Shown piece by piece: positions 44,827 through 53,692 of a stretch of DNA of 59,794 bases. The notes beneath the pieces are model-generated. The model saw nothing but the letters and a program-made list of their open reading frames with translations, had not been told where the DNA came from and ran no database searches. The position numbers and the translations under genes were made by a program. The DNA lies in assembly GCA_017935245.1 (NCBI GenBank), contig JAGBHZ010000006.1, forward strand, positions 1-59,794. The letters are read 5' to 3'. Source of the stretch: Alphaproteobacteria bacterium (GTDB taxonomy: Bacteria; Pseudomonadota; Alphaproteobacteria; Rs-D84). Within the stretch, counting starts at the first letter, position 1. Each line of letters opens with the position of its first letter.

Positions 44827-45993
44827 TTAAACGTCAAAATTATAGTTTTTTACCGATTTGACGATGGCGGCAACCAATTTGTCTTGGTGCGCGGATGATT
44901 TTAACAGTTTTTCTTCGGCCGCATTCGATAAATGCCCCAGTTCCAATAGTGCCCCCGGGACCGTTGACCGCAGAACCGCAAATGGCGCGTGCCGTACGTC
45001 GGGACCGGGTTGTTGTTCAATAGATGACTTCTTGAAATATTTGGCACATCCGGTGGCGTATTCTTCACTCATTTCTGCGACAGCATGCTGCTGTAACGAA
45101 GACAGTGCGATGCGAATATTTTCTTCGAATTCGGTAAAGCCTTCTACCCCGATTTTGTCGGCGGCATTTTCGGCCTCGGCCAATTTTTTTGCTTCTTCGT
45201 CAGATGCCTTTTCAGACAGGGTATAGATTGAAAATCCCTTCATCTTGCGACTGGGGTTTGCATTTGCATGCAGGGATATAAACAAGTCAGCCTTTTTACG
45301 TTCGGCAATAGCCGCGCGTTCCGCCAGTTTTAGGTACGTGTCCCCACCCCGTGTTAAATATGTTTGGAATCCGTTCGCATCTAATTTAGTTTTTAGTTTT
45401 TTCGCGACCGATAAAACAACGTCCTTTTCGCGTGTTCCGCCCCGCCCGATACATCCGGGATCCTTGCCCCCGTGGCCGGCATCAACAACGATTATATATT
45501 TTTTTGCAGGTGTGGTGGATTTTTTTGCCGGTGTGGTCGCCGCCACAGATGGCGCAGCGGTTGCAGCACCCGTACCCGCCACAAAATCCAAGACCAATCG
45601 ATAGTCATTGTCCCCATTTGGTTCCAATACCATAATCTGGGATTTTTGAATTGGTGCAATTGATTTATTTAAATTCACAATAATTTGTAATGTGTCGCCA
45701 GATTGGGCCTGGGCCAGGGATTTTACCAATGTGCCCGATGCTAATTTCGGGCTTATCCCTGTGTTGGCGGCCGTGTTTGGTAATGTAACAACTAACTGAT
45801 TTGCCGGATATGACAATGAATATGATGGACGGGTCGCCGTTTCAATTACCAGGCGCGTTTTTCCGCCCGGCTGGACCCCCGTGCGCAGTGAACGCAACGA
45901 ATTACGCGCCGCAAACGCCATGCGCGGCAATGCCGTCAGCGCCAATATGCCAACACCAGTTATCTTTAAAGCCCCCCGACGTGATATTTTCAT
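44827..45993 (-). CDS. amiC: Tat-exported N-acetylmuramoyl-L-alanine amidase
   Basis: The enzyme cleaves the amide bond between MurNAc and the peptide stem, as needed for daughter-cell separation. The 388-aa protein starts at 45993 with a twin-arginine signal (SRRGALKI... AFA). An AMIN domain (about 45-130), a Thr/Ala/Lys linker and an Amidase_3 domain follow, with zinc ligands in 'DAGHGGKD', 'GTREKD' and 'SLHANAN', and the catalytic Glu in 'LLELGHLSN'. The arrangement is that of AmiC. Confidence 0.92.
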   Translation of the reverse strand: MKISRRGALKITGVGILALTALPRMAFAARNSLRSLRTGVQPGGKTRLVIETATRPSYSLSYPANQLVVTLPNTAANTGISPKLASGTLVKSLAQAQSGDTLQIIVNLNKSIAPIQKSQIMVLEPNGDNDYRLVLDFVAGTGAATAAPSVAATTPAKKSTTPAKKYIIVVDAGHGGKDPGCIGRGGTREKDVVLSVAKKLKTKLDANGFQTYLTRGGDTYLKLAERAAIAERKKADLFISLHANANPSRKMKGFSIYTLSEKASDEEAKKLAEAENAADKIGVEGFTEFEENIRIALSSLQQHAVAEMSEEYATGCAKYFKKSSIEQQPGPDVRHAPFAVLRSTVPGALLELGHLSNAAEEKLLKSSAHQDKLVAAIVKSVKNYNFDV

Positions 45994-46092
45994 GTGCAGT
46001 ATTATATCAAAAATACCCACGTCATTCAAGTGCGTATATAGGAATAAAAAATCCCACCATCCGGGGTGGGCGGCTTTAAAAATTACTTAGAT

Positions 46093-46108
46093 AAACTTTT
46101 ATTTATCT
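46093..46108 (+). repeat. copy 3 of 16-bp repeat AAACTTTTATTTATCT
   Basis: With flanks it forms the palindrome AGATAAACTTTTATTTATCT. It ends 4 nt before the remnant of a B-type gene, so the leader and gene A that would lie between them at a complete locus are missing. Confidence 0.65.
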
Positions 46109-46112
46109 ACGC

Positions 46113-46187
46113 ATTGTGCCGGTTGGGGTATTGCACACGGATAGCAGTGGTGCATATGAATACACTGAACCATGTTCGATGCAGTAA
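46113..46187 (+). pseudogene. C-terminal remnant of a third B-type secreted protein gene
   Basis: Read from 46113, 24 codons and a TAA encode a peptide matching the end of B1: PVGV, T-D, then GAYEYTEPCSMQ against GTYEFAEPCAMQ. No start codon, signal peptide or CPSG units remain. The remnant and its terminator (46190-46216) stay in the B1-like order. It appears to be what is left after a deletion between the upstream repeat and the gene. Confidence 0.8.
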
Positions 46188-46189
46188 AA

Positions 46190-46216
46190 AAAAACGCCCG
46201 TTTGGGCGTTTTTTTA
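46190..46216. terminator. bidirectional terminator
   Basis: AACGCCC/GGGCGTT (46193-46199, 46204-46210) with A9 before and T7 after. It serves the minus-strand gene ending at 46214 and sits directly after the B remnant. Confidence 0.7.
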
Positions 46217-47464
46217 TTTGCTTATACAATTTGCAAACGTCTGGGACAATAGTGTCGTTTCATTTTGCGACAATTGTGCCACCGGTATCGTATAACAACG
46301 TGCACTGTCCCGGATAATAAATACCTTGGTTCCGCGTTTATATGCCGTTTGCATATCGTCCATTTGGGCACTGGTTAAAAATGCATTTTGTGTCAGCGCA
46401 TTGTTGGTTAATCCCGCCTGGACCACTTGATAAGCGGTGTTATAATCCCATAATTCAGAACGTGATTCAATTTCCATAAATACAGACTGGGCTTCATATG
46501 GATTTTGGGCGGTTGTATTTGGTGTTGGAAATGCCGTGCCAACCGCCAACGCCGCAACCGTTTGCAATGTCGTTTGTTCGTTGGATGTTGCAACGGCGCC
46601 CGTGGTGTTAATTTGTAAATTATCCCCACATGCCAAATTCATACGATTGGTGTATCCCGCTAAAACAGCATCAACGGCGGCACGCCAATCGGCCCCCTTT
46701 TCATTAAGGTTCAAGTTAACAATCTTTTCGGCCCAACCCCATATGTTTGCACCAACATTACCGGCGTTTGCAAAGCGCGATACCATTTCCGCACTGCCCC
46801 CGGGGACACCAGCACCACAATAATCAGTCAGTTGTGTGTTTAACATACTGGCCGTTTCGTTACCATATGCAAGCGCAACCGAATGACATGCCATGGCGGC
46901 TTCTAATTCTTGGCGGCGTTGGATGCACAGGTCAGAATTTGATTTAGACAACTGGGTCGCCATATTCGCCATAGACAGATATGACATTAATTCTTGCTGA
47001 ACATACGATGGACAAAGACGTGCCGCCGTGTTCATGCCGCCCGGACCGGTGCGTGTATTTGTGTTATATTGTGGCAACAGGACCGAATTATCCTTTTGTA
47101 GGCACAACAATGTATAGTTATACAATTCTGATTCTGTGGCGTATTGGCATTTTGATGTACGTTGTCCCGGAATCACCGTAACATCGCCACAATATTCCGA
47201 TAAACATGCATAAATCTTTTCACGACATGCGGTATCAACATCTGGTTGGGTTACCATGTAATATGTATTACGCTGATTTGCCTTGTACGCGTTGGCCAGA
47301 CCCTGGTTCCCGCGGGCACCATCCGCACTGGGGGTGTACATAGAAACGCTGCGCGAATTTGACGCGGCATTCGCAGCGTTAACCGTTCCCGCCGATATAG
47401 CATAGGCATCAAACGCACCAAAACACAGGCCAAACAGACCAAAAATAGTTAGAATTTTATTCAT
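46214..47464 (-). CDS. exported Cys-rich protein, 416 aa
   Basis: The ATG at 47464 opens a signal peptide (MNKILTIFGLFGLCFGAFDAYA). The mature protein contains 'CREKIYACLSEYCGD...SKCQY', similar in spacing to the motif 'CREAYATCMDQFCAK' of the 796-aa protein at 24379-26769. It also contains several Gln/Asn-rich helices and a C-terminal Cys. The two are probably distant members of one exported family. No enzymatic motif is seen. Confidence 0.78.
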   Translation of the reverse strand: MNKILTIFGLFGLCFGAFDAYAISAGTVNAANAASNSRSVSMYTPSADGARGNQGLANAYKANQRNTYYMVTQPDVDTACREKIYACLSEYCGDVTVIPGQRTSKCQYATESELYNYTLLCLQKDNSVLLPQYNTNTRTGPGGMNTAARLCPSYVQQELMSYLSMANMATQLSKSNSDLCIQRRQELEAAMACHSVALAYGNETASMLNTQLTDYCGAGVPGGSAEMVSRFANAGNVGANIWGWAEKIVNLNLNEKGADWRAAVDAVLAGYTNRMNLACGDNLQINTTGAVATSNEQTTLQTVAALAVGTAFPTPNTTAQNPYEAQSVFMEIESRSELWDYNTAYQVVQAGLTNNALTQNAFLTSAQMDDMQTAYKRGTKVFIIRDSARCYTIPVAQLSQNETTLLSQTFANCISK

Positions 47465-47546
47465 TAGGGTCCCTCTCGTTGAACAAATTTTATCATATTG
47501 GACAAAAAAACGCAAACATTGTTTTAGTATTTAAAATAAAAAATCA

Positions 47547-47574
47547 TTGATTCATGTAAAAAGCATGGTATTAT
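47547..47574 (+). promoter_or_regulatory. promoter of prfB
   Basis: TTGATT (47547-47552), 16-nt spacer, TATTAT (47569-47574). The first prfB ATG is only 7 nt beyond, so the mRNA would have almost no leader. Confidence 0.6.
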
Positions 47575-47581
47575 TTCCCCC

Positions 47582-48653
47582 ATGATTATGCTTAATGAAG
47601 TTTTATCACAGATTTTAGACGACATTTCCGCCGTCAGGGGGTTTCTTTGACCCGAAAAAAATTCAATCCCAAATCGATGAATTAGATATCCAGGTGAATA
47701 ATCCGAATTTATGGGACAACCCAGATTCTGCACGTGCGGTATTGCAAAAAAAATCTAATTTGGAAAAAACATTGGCGGAATTACAATCACTGGAATCAGA
47801 ATATAAAAATCTTAGCGAACTGTATCAAATGGCGCCAGATGACGCAGATGTTATTGCCGGAATCACGGCATTGGCAGATGCCGCGCATCGCGCAAAATTT
47901 ATCACCCTGTTTCGTGAACCGGCGGATAACAATGGTGCGTTTTTATTCATCCAGGCCGGTGCCGGTGGAACCGAGGCACAAGATTGGGCACAAATGTTGT
48001 CGCGCATGTATGCACGATGGGCCGAACGACACGGTTTTACATGTGAAGTTATCGAAGAACACGAAGGCGATACCGCAGGAATTAAAAACATAACATACCG
48101 TATTTCGGGCGATCGTGCATATGGATGGCTAAAAAATGAAATTGGTGTACATAGATTGGTTCGTATTTCGCCATTTAACGCAAATGGTAAACGCCAGACC
48201 AGTTTCGCATCTGTTGATGTTTGGCCAGATGTCGATGATACAATCGAAATTGAAATTAACGACAAAGATTTACGGATTGATACATATCGCTCATCTGGTG
48301 CAGGTGGACAACACGTCAATAAAACCGATAGTGCGGTTCGTATAACCCATATTCCAACAAACACGGTCGTTACATGCCAAAATGAACGCAGCCAAATTCA
48401 AAATAAAGAAATGGCAATGAAAATGCTGCGCAGTAAGTTATATGAACTGGAAATGCAGAAACGTGCCGAAGAAGAAAATGCCGCCCTGGCCCAGCAGAAA
48501 AAAATTGAGTGGGGCAGCCAGATTAGAAACTATGTATTGTACCCATACCAATTGGTCAAAGACGTGCGCACAGGTGTTGAAAAAACAGATTCTGATGCGG
48601 TGCTGGATGGGGATTTAGATGATTTTATGTTAAGTTTGCTGCAACGGGGATAA
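47582..48653 (+). CDS. prfB: peptide chain release factor 2 with programmed +1 frameshift
   Basis: RF2 reads UAA/UGA. The 0-frame opens at ATG 47582 and stops at TGA 47648-47650 after 22 codons. The stop context is AGG GGG TTT CTT TGA C, the classical RF2 frameshift site with its internal Shine-Dalgarno. Shifting +1 at CTT continues in frame from GAC 47649 to the stop at 48653, giving about 356 aa. The SPF recognition motif (ISPFNANGKRQTSF) and GGQ (near 48301-48312) are intact. Low RF2 favours the shift, so synthesis is self-regulated. Confidence 0.96.
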
Positions 48654-48654
48654 A

Positions 48655-49482
48655 ATGTCTTTTCTTGACAAAGATAGTTTTTTCTATACCGCGATAAAAT
48701 GCGGCTTTCCAAACGCCAGTAACATCCGGCGTCCAGAATCATGTCATACGTCAAAGCCAGTATTTATCGCAGATACGCGCCGGCGTGGTTCCGTTATATG
48801 CAAATTTGTTGACGCGCGTATTGCTGCACGTGATAAACAGGTGTCAAAAAAATTAACCAGTATGGGTTTTCCGCTGCAAAAAATTGATATCCATGGATAT
48901 ATGGCACAATGGTATGAAGTATATAAATATAATACAAACCGCACATTTGACCAGCATATTAAAGATTCTATGGGGGAAGATAAAATCTTTGAAACATATA
49001 AACAGTTGCTGGATTTTCAGGCAAAATTGGCAGATTGTAGTTTAGATGACATATATGTTGCGGCGGGTAAATATTTTTCAGATGTATATAAAATAACCGC
49101 CCCCGCGACACGTTCACGCATGTTGACCACGATTTATAGCGCAATAATAAAAATTGTATCCCGGTATAAAAACCCGCATGTTGTACACTGTGATTTAAAA
49201 CCAAAAAATGTCATTTGTACGCCGGATGGGGACCTGGACCAGGTGATAGACATAACGGGAATTGCGTTGGCATCCGAAGAATTTGCGATGATGTCATTAC
49301 TGGAATCTTTTCCATTGCAGGGCAAATCCGAAGAACTGATGGACTACTATGATAAAATTACACACCGAAAACTAAATCGGGATTTTATTCGCATGGGATT
49401 AAAAATAGTACGCAAAAAACAGAAGGTACAATCTGCATTGCGGGGTATAAAAAATGCGCTGACGTTGGGGCGCACAAAATAA
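48655..49482 (+). CDS. kinase-fold protein
   Basis: The 275-aa protein has a protein-kinase-like catalytic loop 'VVHCDLKPKNV' (Asp180, Asn185) and a following metal-binding 'VIDITG' (Asp199) in place of DFG. The N-lobe is short and a clear Gly-rich loop is not seen; 'ICKFVDARIA' may hold the Lys. It resembles LPS-core or aminoglycoside-type phosphotransferases more than Ser/Thr kinases. It starts 1 nt after prfB. The phosphate acceptor is unknown. Confidence 0.7.
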   Translation: MSFLDKDSFFYTAIKCGFPNASNIRRPESCHTSKPVFIADTRRRGSVICKFVDARIAARDKQVSKKLTSMGFPLQKIDIHGYMAQWYEVYKYNTNRTFDQHIKDSMGEDKIFETYKQLLDFQAKLADCSLDDIYVAAGKYFSDVYKITAPATRSRMLTTIYSAIIKIVSRYKNPHVVHCDLKPKNVICTPDGDLDQVIDITGIALASEEFAMMSLLESFPLQGKSEELMDYYDKITHRKLNRDFIRMGLKIVRKKQKVQSALRGIKNALTLGRTK

Positions 49483-49495
49483 GCGCCCCACCCGC

Positions 49496-49523
49496 TTGCA
49501 TTTTTATTGTAAATAGGTATAAT
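49496..49523 (+). promoter_or_regulatory. promoter of tRNA-Arg
   Basis: TTGCAT (49496-49501), 16-nt spacer, TATAAT (49518-49523), 10 nt before the tRNA. Confidence 0.75.
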
Positions 49524-49533
49524 ATTGCACAAT

Positions 49534-49610
49534 GCACCCGTGGCTTAATTGGATAGAGCATCGCCCTCCGAAGGCGGGGATTGCGCGTTCGAATCGCGCC
49601 GGGTGCGCCA
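49534..49610 (+). tRNA. tRNA-Arg (CCG)
   Basis: A 77-nt cloverleaf with acceptor GCACCCG/CGGGTGC, anticodon loop CTCCGAA (anticodon CCG), T loop TTCGAAT and an encoded CCA. Its 3' end is repeated at 49757-49789. Confidence 0.95.
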
Positions 49611-49623
49611 GAATTACAAACCG
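49591..49623 (+). repeat. direct repeat, left copy (tRNA-Arg 3' end; possible att site)
   Basis: These 33 bp (last 20 bases of tRNA-Arg plus 13 bases beyond) are identical to 49757-49789. Integrases of phages and islands commonly use tRNA 3' ends and leave such direct repeats. Confidence 0.75.
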
Positions 49624-49641
49624 ACCATTTGGTCGGTTTTA
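49618..49641 (+). terminator. terminator of tRNA-Arg
   Basis: AACCGACC/GGTCGGTT stem with a 4-nt loop, followed by TTTT. A degenerate copy follows the second direct repeat (49783-49808). Confidence 0.7.
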
Positions 49642-49756
49642 ATTATGTATGTGCGTCCCGCGATTTGGACGCGCCGCGTTCGACAATGAGTGCACGAAAA
49701 CAAGCCCTGCGATGGTTGAGTGCTTACGAATGCCCCACAGGGCATTAAGCCCGAGG

Positions 49757-49789
49757 GAATCGCGCCGGGTGCGCCAGAATTACAAACCG
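49757..49789 (+). repeat. direct repeat, right copy (possible att site)
   Basis: Exact 33-bp copy of 49591-49623, starting 166 bp further on. The 133 bp between the copies (49624-49756) hold no gene; they contain only small GC-rich hairpins such as GCGTCC/GGACGC. Confidence 0.75.
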
Positions 49790-49828
49790 GCCGTTTGATT
49801 GGTTCTTTTGTTTAATAAAGTATTTCTG

Positions 49829-49857
49829 TTGATTTTTTATGTGTTTTATGATATAAT
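49829..49857 (+). promoter_or_regulatory. promoter upstream of the tail-fibre-like gene
   Basis: TTGATT (49829-49834), 17-nt spacer, TATAAT (49852-49857). Confidence 0.6.
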
Positions 49858-49899
49858 CTGTGGTGAAGTGGTGGCACATTGTGTACACCATATTTTTTT

Positions 49900-49926
49900 A
49901 TCCCATGCAAATGCATGGGATTTTTC
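49900..49926 (+). terminator. terminator-like hairpin in the leader of the tail-fibre-like gene
   Basis: ATCCCATGCA/TGCATGGGAT followed by TTTTTC. It lies between the promoter at 49829-49857 and the gene at 49970, so transcription would yield a ~60-nt RNA unless it reads through. Confidence 0.65.
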
Positions 49927-49969
49927 TATTCAAAAAATGGAACATAAATCACAAAAAAAGGATTATTTT

Positions 49970-50659
49970 ATGTCTTTAAGCAATAAACAAATGTCATCTA
50001 TACTGTACACAATTGCCGACGCGACAAGTCGAATGATTGATGCACTGGATAATGATGGTAAATTAAAAACAGCAGATGCCCGTGCAATACGGAACACCAT
50101 GCTAAAAAACATATGTGATGTCGAATTAGACGATTTTATACAACAACGTCGCGCAAACCACAAATTACTTATGAAGCGTGGTTCTAGTACTGATAACAAT
50201 GAATACATTGGAAAAAATGGTGAAATAACCGTTGATATGGATGAAAAAACACTGCGTGTGCATGATGGCCAAACCGCGGGTGGAACAACCCTGGCACGCG
50301 TGTCAGACATCCCAGAAATTGCGTCAGCGGATTATGTTGTGGCATGGCAAAACCCAACCGCCGAAAACAACTATACCTGGTACCGGAAATACAAAAGCGG
50401 ATGGGTTGAACAAGGGGGATTGTTTACACCGAAAGGCACATCAACAGGTGGCGGAACAATAGCAACAATAGCACTGCCAATAGAAATGAGCGATGACAAA
50501 TATTGGTGGTCTGCAAAAATTACCGGCAGCGCCAGTTCCGGGGCATATTTGGGTGTTACGCGAAACAGCACAACATCTGGTACAAGTTTGGTGCTAAAAG
50601 GATGGTGTATTGTTGCGCAAGAAGCATCGTGGCATGTTGTTGGATTTGCCGCAGCATAA
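49970..50659 (+). CDS. phage tail-fibre-like protein
   Basis: The 229-aa protein has a helical N-terminus (about 1-65). A central block follows, 'NGEITVDMDEKTLRVHDGQTAGGTTLARVSDIP', of which the sub-motif TLRVHDGQTAGG is typical of repeats in phage tail fibres and tail-associated receptor-binding proteins. A Gly/Ser/Thr-rich C-terminal domain ends 'WHVVGFAAA'. No other phage gene is adjacent. It lies just after the tRNA-Arg direct repeats, so it may be cargo or a remnant. The start at 49970 is set by AAGGA 9 nt upstream. Confidence 0.7.
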   Translation: MSLSNKQMSSILYTIADATSRMIDALDNDGKLKTADARAIRNTMLKNICDVELDDFIQQRRANHKLLMKRGSSTDNNEYIGKNGEITVDMDEKTLRVHDGQTAGGTTLARVSDIPEIASADYVVAWQNPTAENNYTWYRKYKSGWVEQGGLFTPKGTSTGGGTIATIALPIEMSDDKYWWSAKITGSASSGAYLGVTRNSTTSGTSLVLKGWCIVAQEASWHVVGFAAA

Positions 50660-50661
50660 AA

Positions 50662-50688
50662 GGTGGCGTGTATATCGCCACTTTTTAT
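50662..50688 (+). terminator. terminator of the tail-fibre-like gene
   Basis: GTGGCG/CGCCAC stem (50663-50668, 50676-50681) followed by TTTTTATT. Confidence 0.7.
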
Positions 50689-51677
50689 TCGTGTATTGCG
50701 AATCCGTTCTTATCACGCGGTGGCATAATAAACATGTCGCCATACTTTGTCTGTATCTCGTCATTATTTGGTTCAAATTCCAGATTCCCGGCACTGGGTG
50801 AAAATGTTAGTTCGCCGAACATTAATTTGCCATCGCGGGTTTCATAAAAATCAACACGAACAAAATTAAATGGTGCGGCTAACTTTTCAGCAACAGATAC
50901 CATTTCATCAAGGATTTTTTGATTTATTGTTGTGCCCCTATTGTAATAAGAGCCAGGTAAAACCTGATAAAAATTTAGATTTTTGCCGGTTTTGCTATAA
51001 ACAGAAAAACCAACAGAATTGTGCCCTTTGACATACGAGTTTTGTGCAATAAATTCCACCCGTCCGTTAAAGCACCAACATTTATATTCAACATCTGGGC
51101 GTATGTCTAATAATTCACGTGCAATAACACACGTTGGAATATATCGGTATTGCATTTCACACATAGGCTCAGAATGATTATACAACATCCATTTACGGAT
51201 TATTGTTTTTATTTCAGGTATGTTTATTTCATTTTTATTGAATATCAATTTTTTAAAATCTGCATTAGCGCCGGCATTATGCGTCAAGACAAATGATTGT
51301 GGCAATACATCAATATCAAATTCATCACTGTTTTTATAAACAGCATACAGTTTGGGCAGATATTTTTCGCCAATCGTTTTTGTAACGTATTCACGCACCG
51401 CCAATTTATCAGTACATTGAATTTTTAATGGTGTGGCGTCAAACATACTGGCCCAGATAACTTTTTCTTGTAATGTAACCAATTTTTCTGTTGGCAGTTT
51501 ACCGGTACGCTCATAGAAGCGTTTCGCCAAATATGCGGGCAAACATTCTTCGGCAATATGGCTTAGTGATGGTATATATGGACGATATATTTTCTTTTTG
51601 TATTTGAATACTTTTATACCAAGCACGAATATTTCACGTGTACCGTTTTTATGACGTTTTTTATGTATAAATTTCAT
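50685..51677 (-). CDS. TupA-like ATP-grasp protein
   Basis: The 330-aa protein resembles the TupA-like ATP-grasp family of polysaccharide gene clusters: 'AKRFYERTGKLP', 'KIQCTDKLAVREYV', 'PQSFVLTHNAGAN' and a C-terminal 'FNFVRVDFYETRDGKLMFGELTFSPSAG' (ATP-grasp metal-binding Glu/Asn region). The family probably ligates an amino acid or acid to a glycan. It is the last gene of the minus-strand glycosyltransferase operon and converges on the tail-fibre-like gene. Confidence 0.8.
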   Translation of the reverse strand: MKFIHKKRHKNGTREIFVLGIKVFKYKKKIYRPYIPSLSHIAEECLPAYLAKRFYERTGKLPTEKLVTLQEKVIWASMFDATPLKIQCTDKLAVREYVTKTIGEKYLPKLYAVYKNSDEFDIDVLPQSFVLTHNAGANADFKKLIFNKNEINIPEIKTIIRKWMLYNHSEPMCEMQYRYIPTCVIARELLDIRPDVEYKCWCFNGRVEFIAQNSYVKGHNSVGFSVYSKTGKNLNFYQVLPGSYYNRGTTINQKILDEMVSVAEKLAAPFNFVRVDFYETRDGKLMFGELTFSPSAGNLEFEPNNDEIQTKYGDMFIMPPRDKNGFAIHE

Positions 51678-51708
51678 ATCGATATTCCTTGATAAGGTGG
51701 GTATTTTG

Positions 51709-52587
51709 TCAAATTTTACATTTTTTTAAATAATATTTTATTAATATGCTCAAATAATATGGTGATTGTTTCGCAACATGCCACCATTTATCTGCAAATC
51801 GCATACGTTTATTTTGCCACGGTTTGATTTTATCAGCATAATGTACAATTACTGGGGCGCCCAGGGCCGTTTCTATATTTTCAATCCCATAAATAGAGTC
51901 AAACAGTTCAAAATGTTCATTTATTTCTGTTTTATTACAACGTGGCATCACGTTATATTTAACGGGAATTGGTAAAATTTTATCAAAACATGCCACATTT
52001 AAAATATCCTGATCCTGGGACGTATAATTTTTATCTAATAAACTCATAAACTTTTTCGTCATATTATCTTTTCGTATACACTCTAAGTTAAAAATTAACA
52101 CCCCCGCATTTACATAATTTTTTGTATTTGGCAATTCTAGGCGTTCACAATTATATTGTTCGTTAATAATATACCCTATTGCCGGCACGCCAGCCAGATA
52201 GTTATCACCAATATCTATATTAAACATATTTGACAAATCAGAACAAACGCATATATCCACATCCAAATAAATACATTTTTTATATTTCTTTGGCAGTAAA
52301 TCAGCCGCCAACAATCTATAATATGTCGGAGAAGTTATATGAGAGATATGCATTTTAATGTTGCTAAAATTGTCCCGCATATCAATAAAATTAATCGCAC
52401 AATTATATTTCTTTGCCAAACTGGATATGCGTTTTGTATTAAGATTTGAAAAACTACTTGGAATCAAAAGATAAAAATCATAGAACGTGTCGTCGGATGC
52501 GCTTTTTAGCATAGAAAGCATAGTTATATACATAAATGCTGCATATCTGTTATCAGACGCCAATATACATGGGATAATTTGTTTCAT
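51709..52587 (-). CDS. glycosyltransferase family 8
   Basis: The 292-aa protein has the GT8 layout: N-terminal 'IPCILASDNRYAAFMYITMLSM', 'SPTYYRLLAADLLP', the metal-binding DxD in 'CIYLDVDICVCSDL' and 'YVNAGVLIFNLE'. GT8 enzymes add galactose or glucose to LPS core or glycogenin-like acceptors. The gene is AT-rich compared with the core genes of the window. Confidence 0.88.
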   Translation of the reverse strand: MKQIIPCILASDNRYAAFMYITMLSMLKSASDDTFYDFYLLIPSSFSNLNTKRISSLAKKYNCAINFIDMRDNFSNIKMHISHITSPTYYRLLAADLLPKKYKKCIYLDVDICVCSDLSNMFNIDIGDNYLAGVPAIGYIINEQYNCERLELPNTKNYVNAGVLIFNLECIRKDNMTKKFMSLLDKNYTSQDQDILNVACFDKILPIPVKYNVMPRCNKTEINEHFELFDSIYGIENIETALGAPVIVHYADKIKPWQNKRMRFADKWWHVAKQSPYYLSILIKYYLKKCKI

Positions 52588-52588
52588 G

Positions 52589-53692
52589 TTACTTCCTTAT
52601 TTTTAAAATTAAAAAATATTCGAATAAATATATTTTATTGTTCTTGGTTGTTATACATGGGAATATATCAAATAATATTATTCGTGTCTTATTTGCTATT
52701 TGGTCAATACGAATAAATGGTATAAAACCAAATAGATATAGACGTGTTCGTGCAAGTTTCATAGACTCTATACACGCATCATAATTGTTTCTTTTGATAT
52801 ATTTTATATATTGTTTTGTATTATGCATGTGCATATATCTTTTAGAAAAAAACATCTTGTATATTTTATGTAATAAATCAAAAATCTCTTTCCGGTCAGC
52901 AGGATTTTCAAATGTCTTATCAAATTCGTAATACAAATGTCTGAACACGTGATAAAATACAAAATCACGACATGCGTGTTTTGAGAGCGGGTATTTAGCT
53001 ATTATATTCAGGTTCATATTGAATGCGGATAATTTAGACTGCGCCTTTGCGTGTGTTAATATTGAAGAGTCCAACGAGCCAGGTCGCCTGTACAAATAAT
53101 TATAAAACACATTATCTACAAATGTTATAACAGGAGAGTTTAATGCAACAATACAAAGGAATACAGCATCTTGAGATGTATGAATTTCGCCTGGGAATCG
53201 TATGTTATGTTTATGTATAAAAGTCCGTTTGTATATTGCAGACCAAAAATGCGCTGTAAATGAAACAATGTTTTGTTTTATTACATTGTGCCATGCAGAC
53301 ATCGTAACATTTCCAGTATTACTATCTGTAATGCGCACATTGCCCTTTACAACATCCGAATTGTTTTTTATTGCGCACGCGTACAATTCTTCAAAAAAAT
53401 TGTGGTCAACATAATCATCCGGATCAACAAAACCAATATATTCGCCAGATGCAATATCCATACCTGTATTGCGCGCAATCGCCGCACCAGAATTTTGCTT
53501 TAAATCAATCGCGACAATGCGTTTGTCATCATTGGCGTATTGGCTAATTATATCCCATGTGTTATCGGTTGATTTGTCGTTTACACAAATAATCTCTATA
53601 TCTGTTAATGTTTGATTAATCAAGCAGGCCAGACAACGTTCAATGTATTTGCCTACGTTATAACATGGTAAGATTACAGATACCTTTGGCAT
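52589..53692 (-). CDS. glycosyltransferase family 2
   Basis: The 367-aa GT-A enzyme begins 'PKVSVILPCYNVGKYIERCL', has 'NDKSTDNT' and the DxD-like 'FVDPDDYVDHNFF'. The C-terminal third is Lys/Tyr/Ile-rich and ends with a 'LYLFGFIPFIRI' element shared by the two neighbouring family 2 genes. Its start overlaps the stop of the upstream gene (TAATG). Confidence 0.88.
   Translation of the reverse strand: MPKVSVILPCYNVGKYIERCLACLINQTLTDIEIICVNDKSTDNTWDIISQYANDDKRIVAIDLKQNSGAAIARNTGMDIASGEYIGFVDPDDYVDHNFFEELYACAIKNNSDVVKGNVRITDSNTGNVTMSAWHNVIKQNIVSFTAHFWSAIYKRTFIHKHNIRFPGEIHTSQDAVFLCIVALNSPVITFVDNVFYNYLYRRPGSLDSSILTHAKAQSKLSAFNMNLNIIAKYPLSKHACRDFVFYHVFRHLYYEFDKTFENPADRKEIFDLLHKIYKMFFSKRYMHMHNTKQYIKYIKRNNYDACIESMKLARTRLYLFGFIPFIRIDQIANKTRIILFDIFPCITTKNNKIYLFEYFLILKIRK

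Noticed and set aside
49624..49756. A second tRNA gene between the tRNA-Arg direct repeats
   Set aside because: Only the 3' end is tRNA-like; no matching acceptor 5' strand, D-arm or anticodon arm could be folded.
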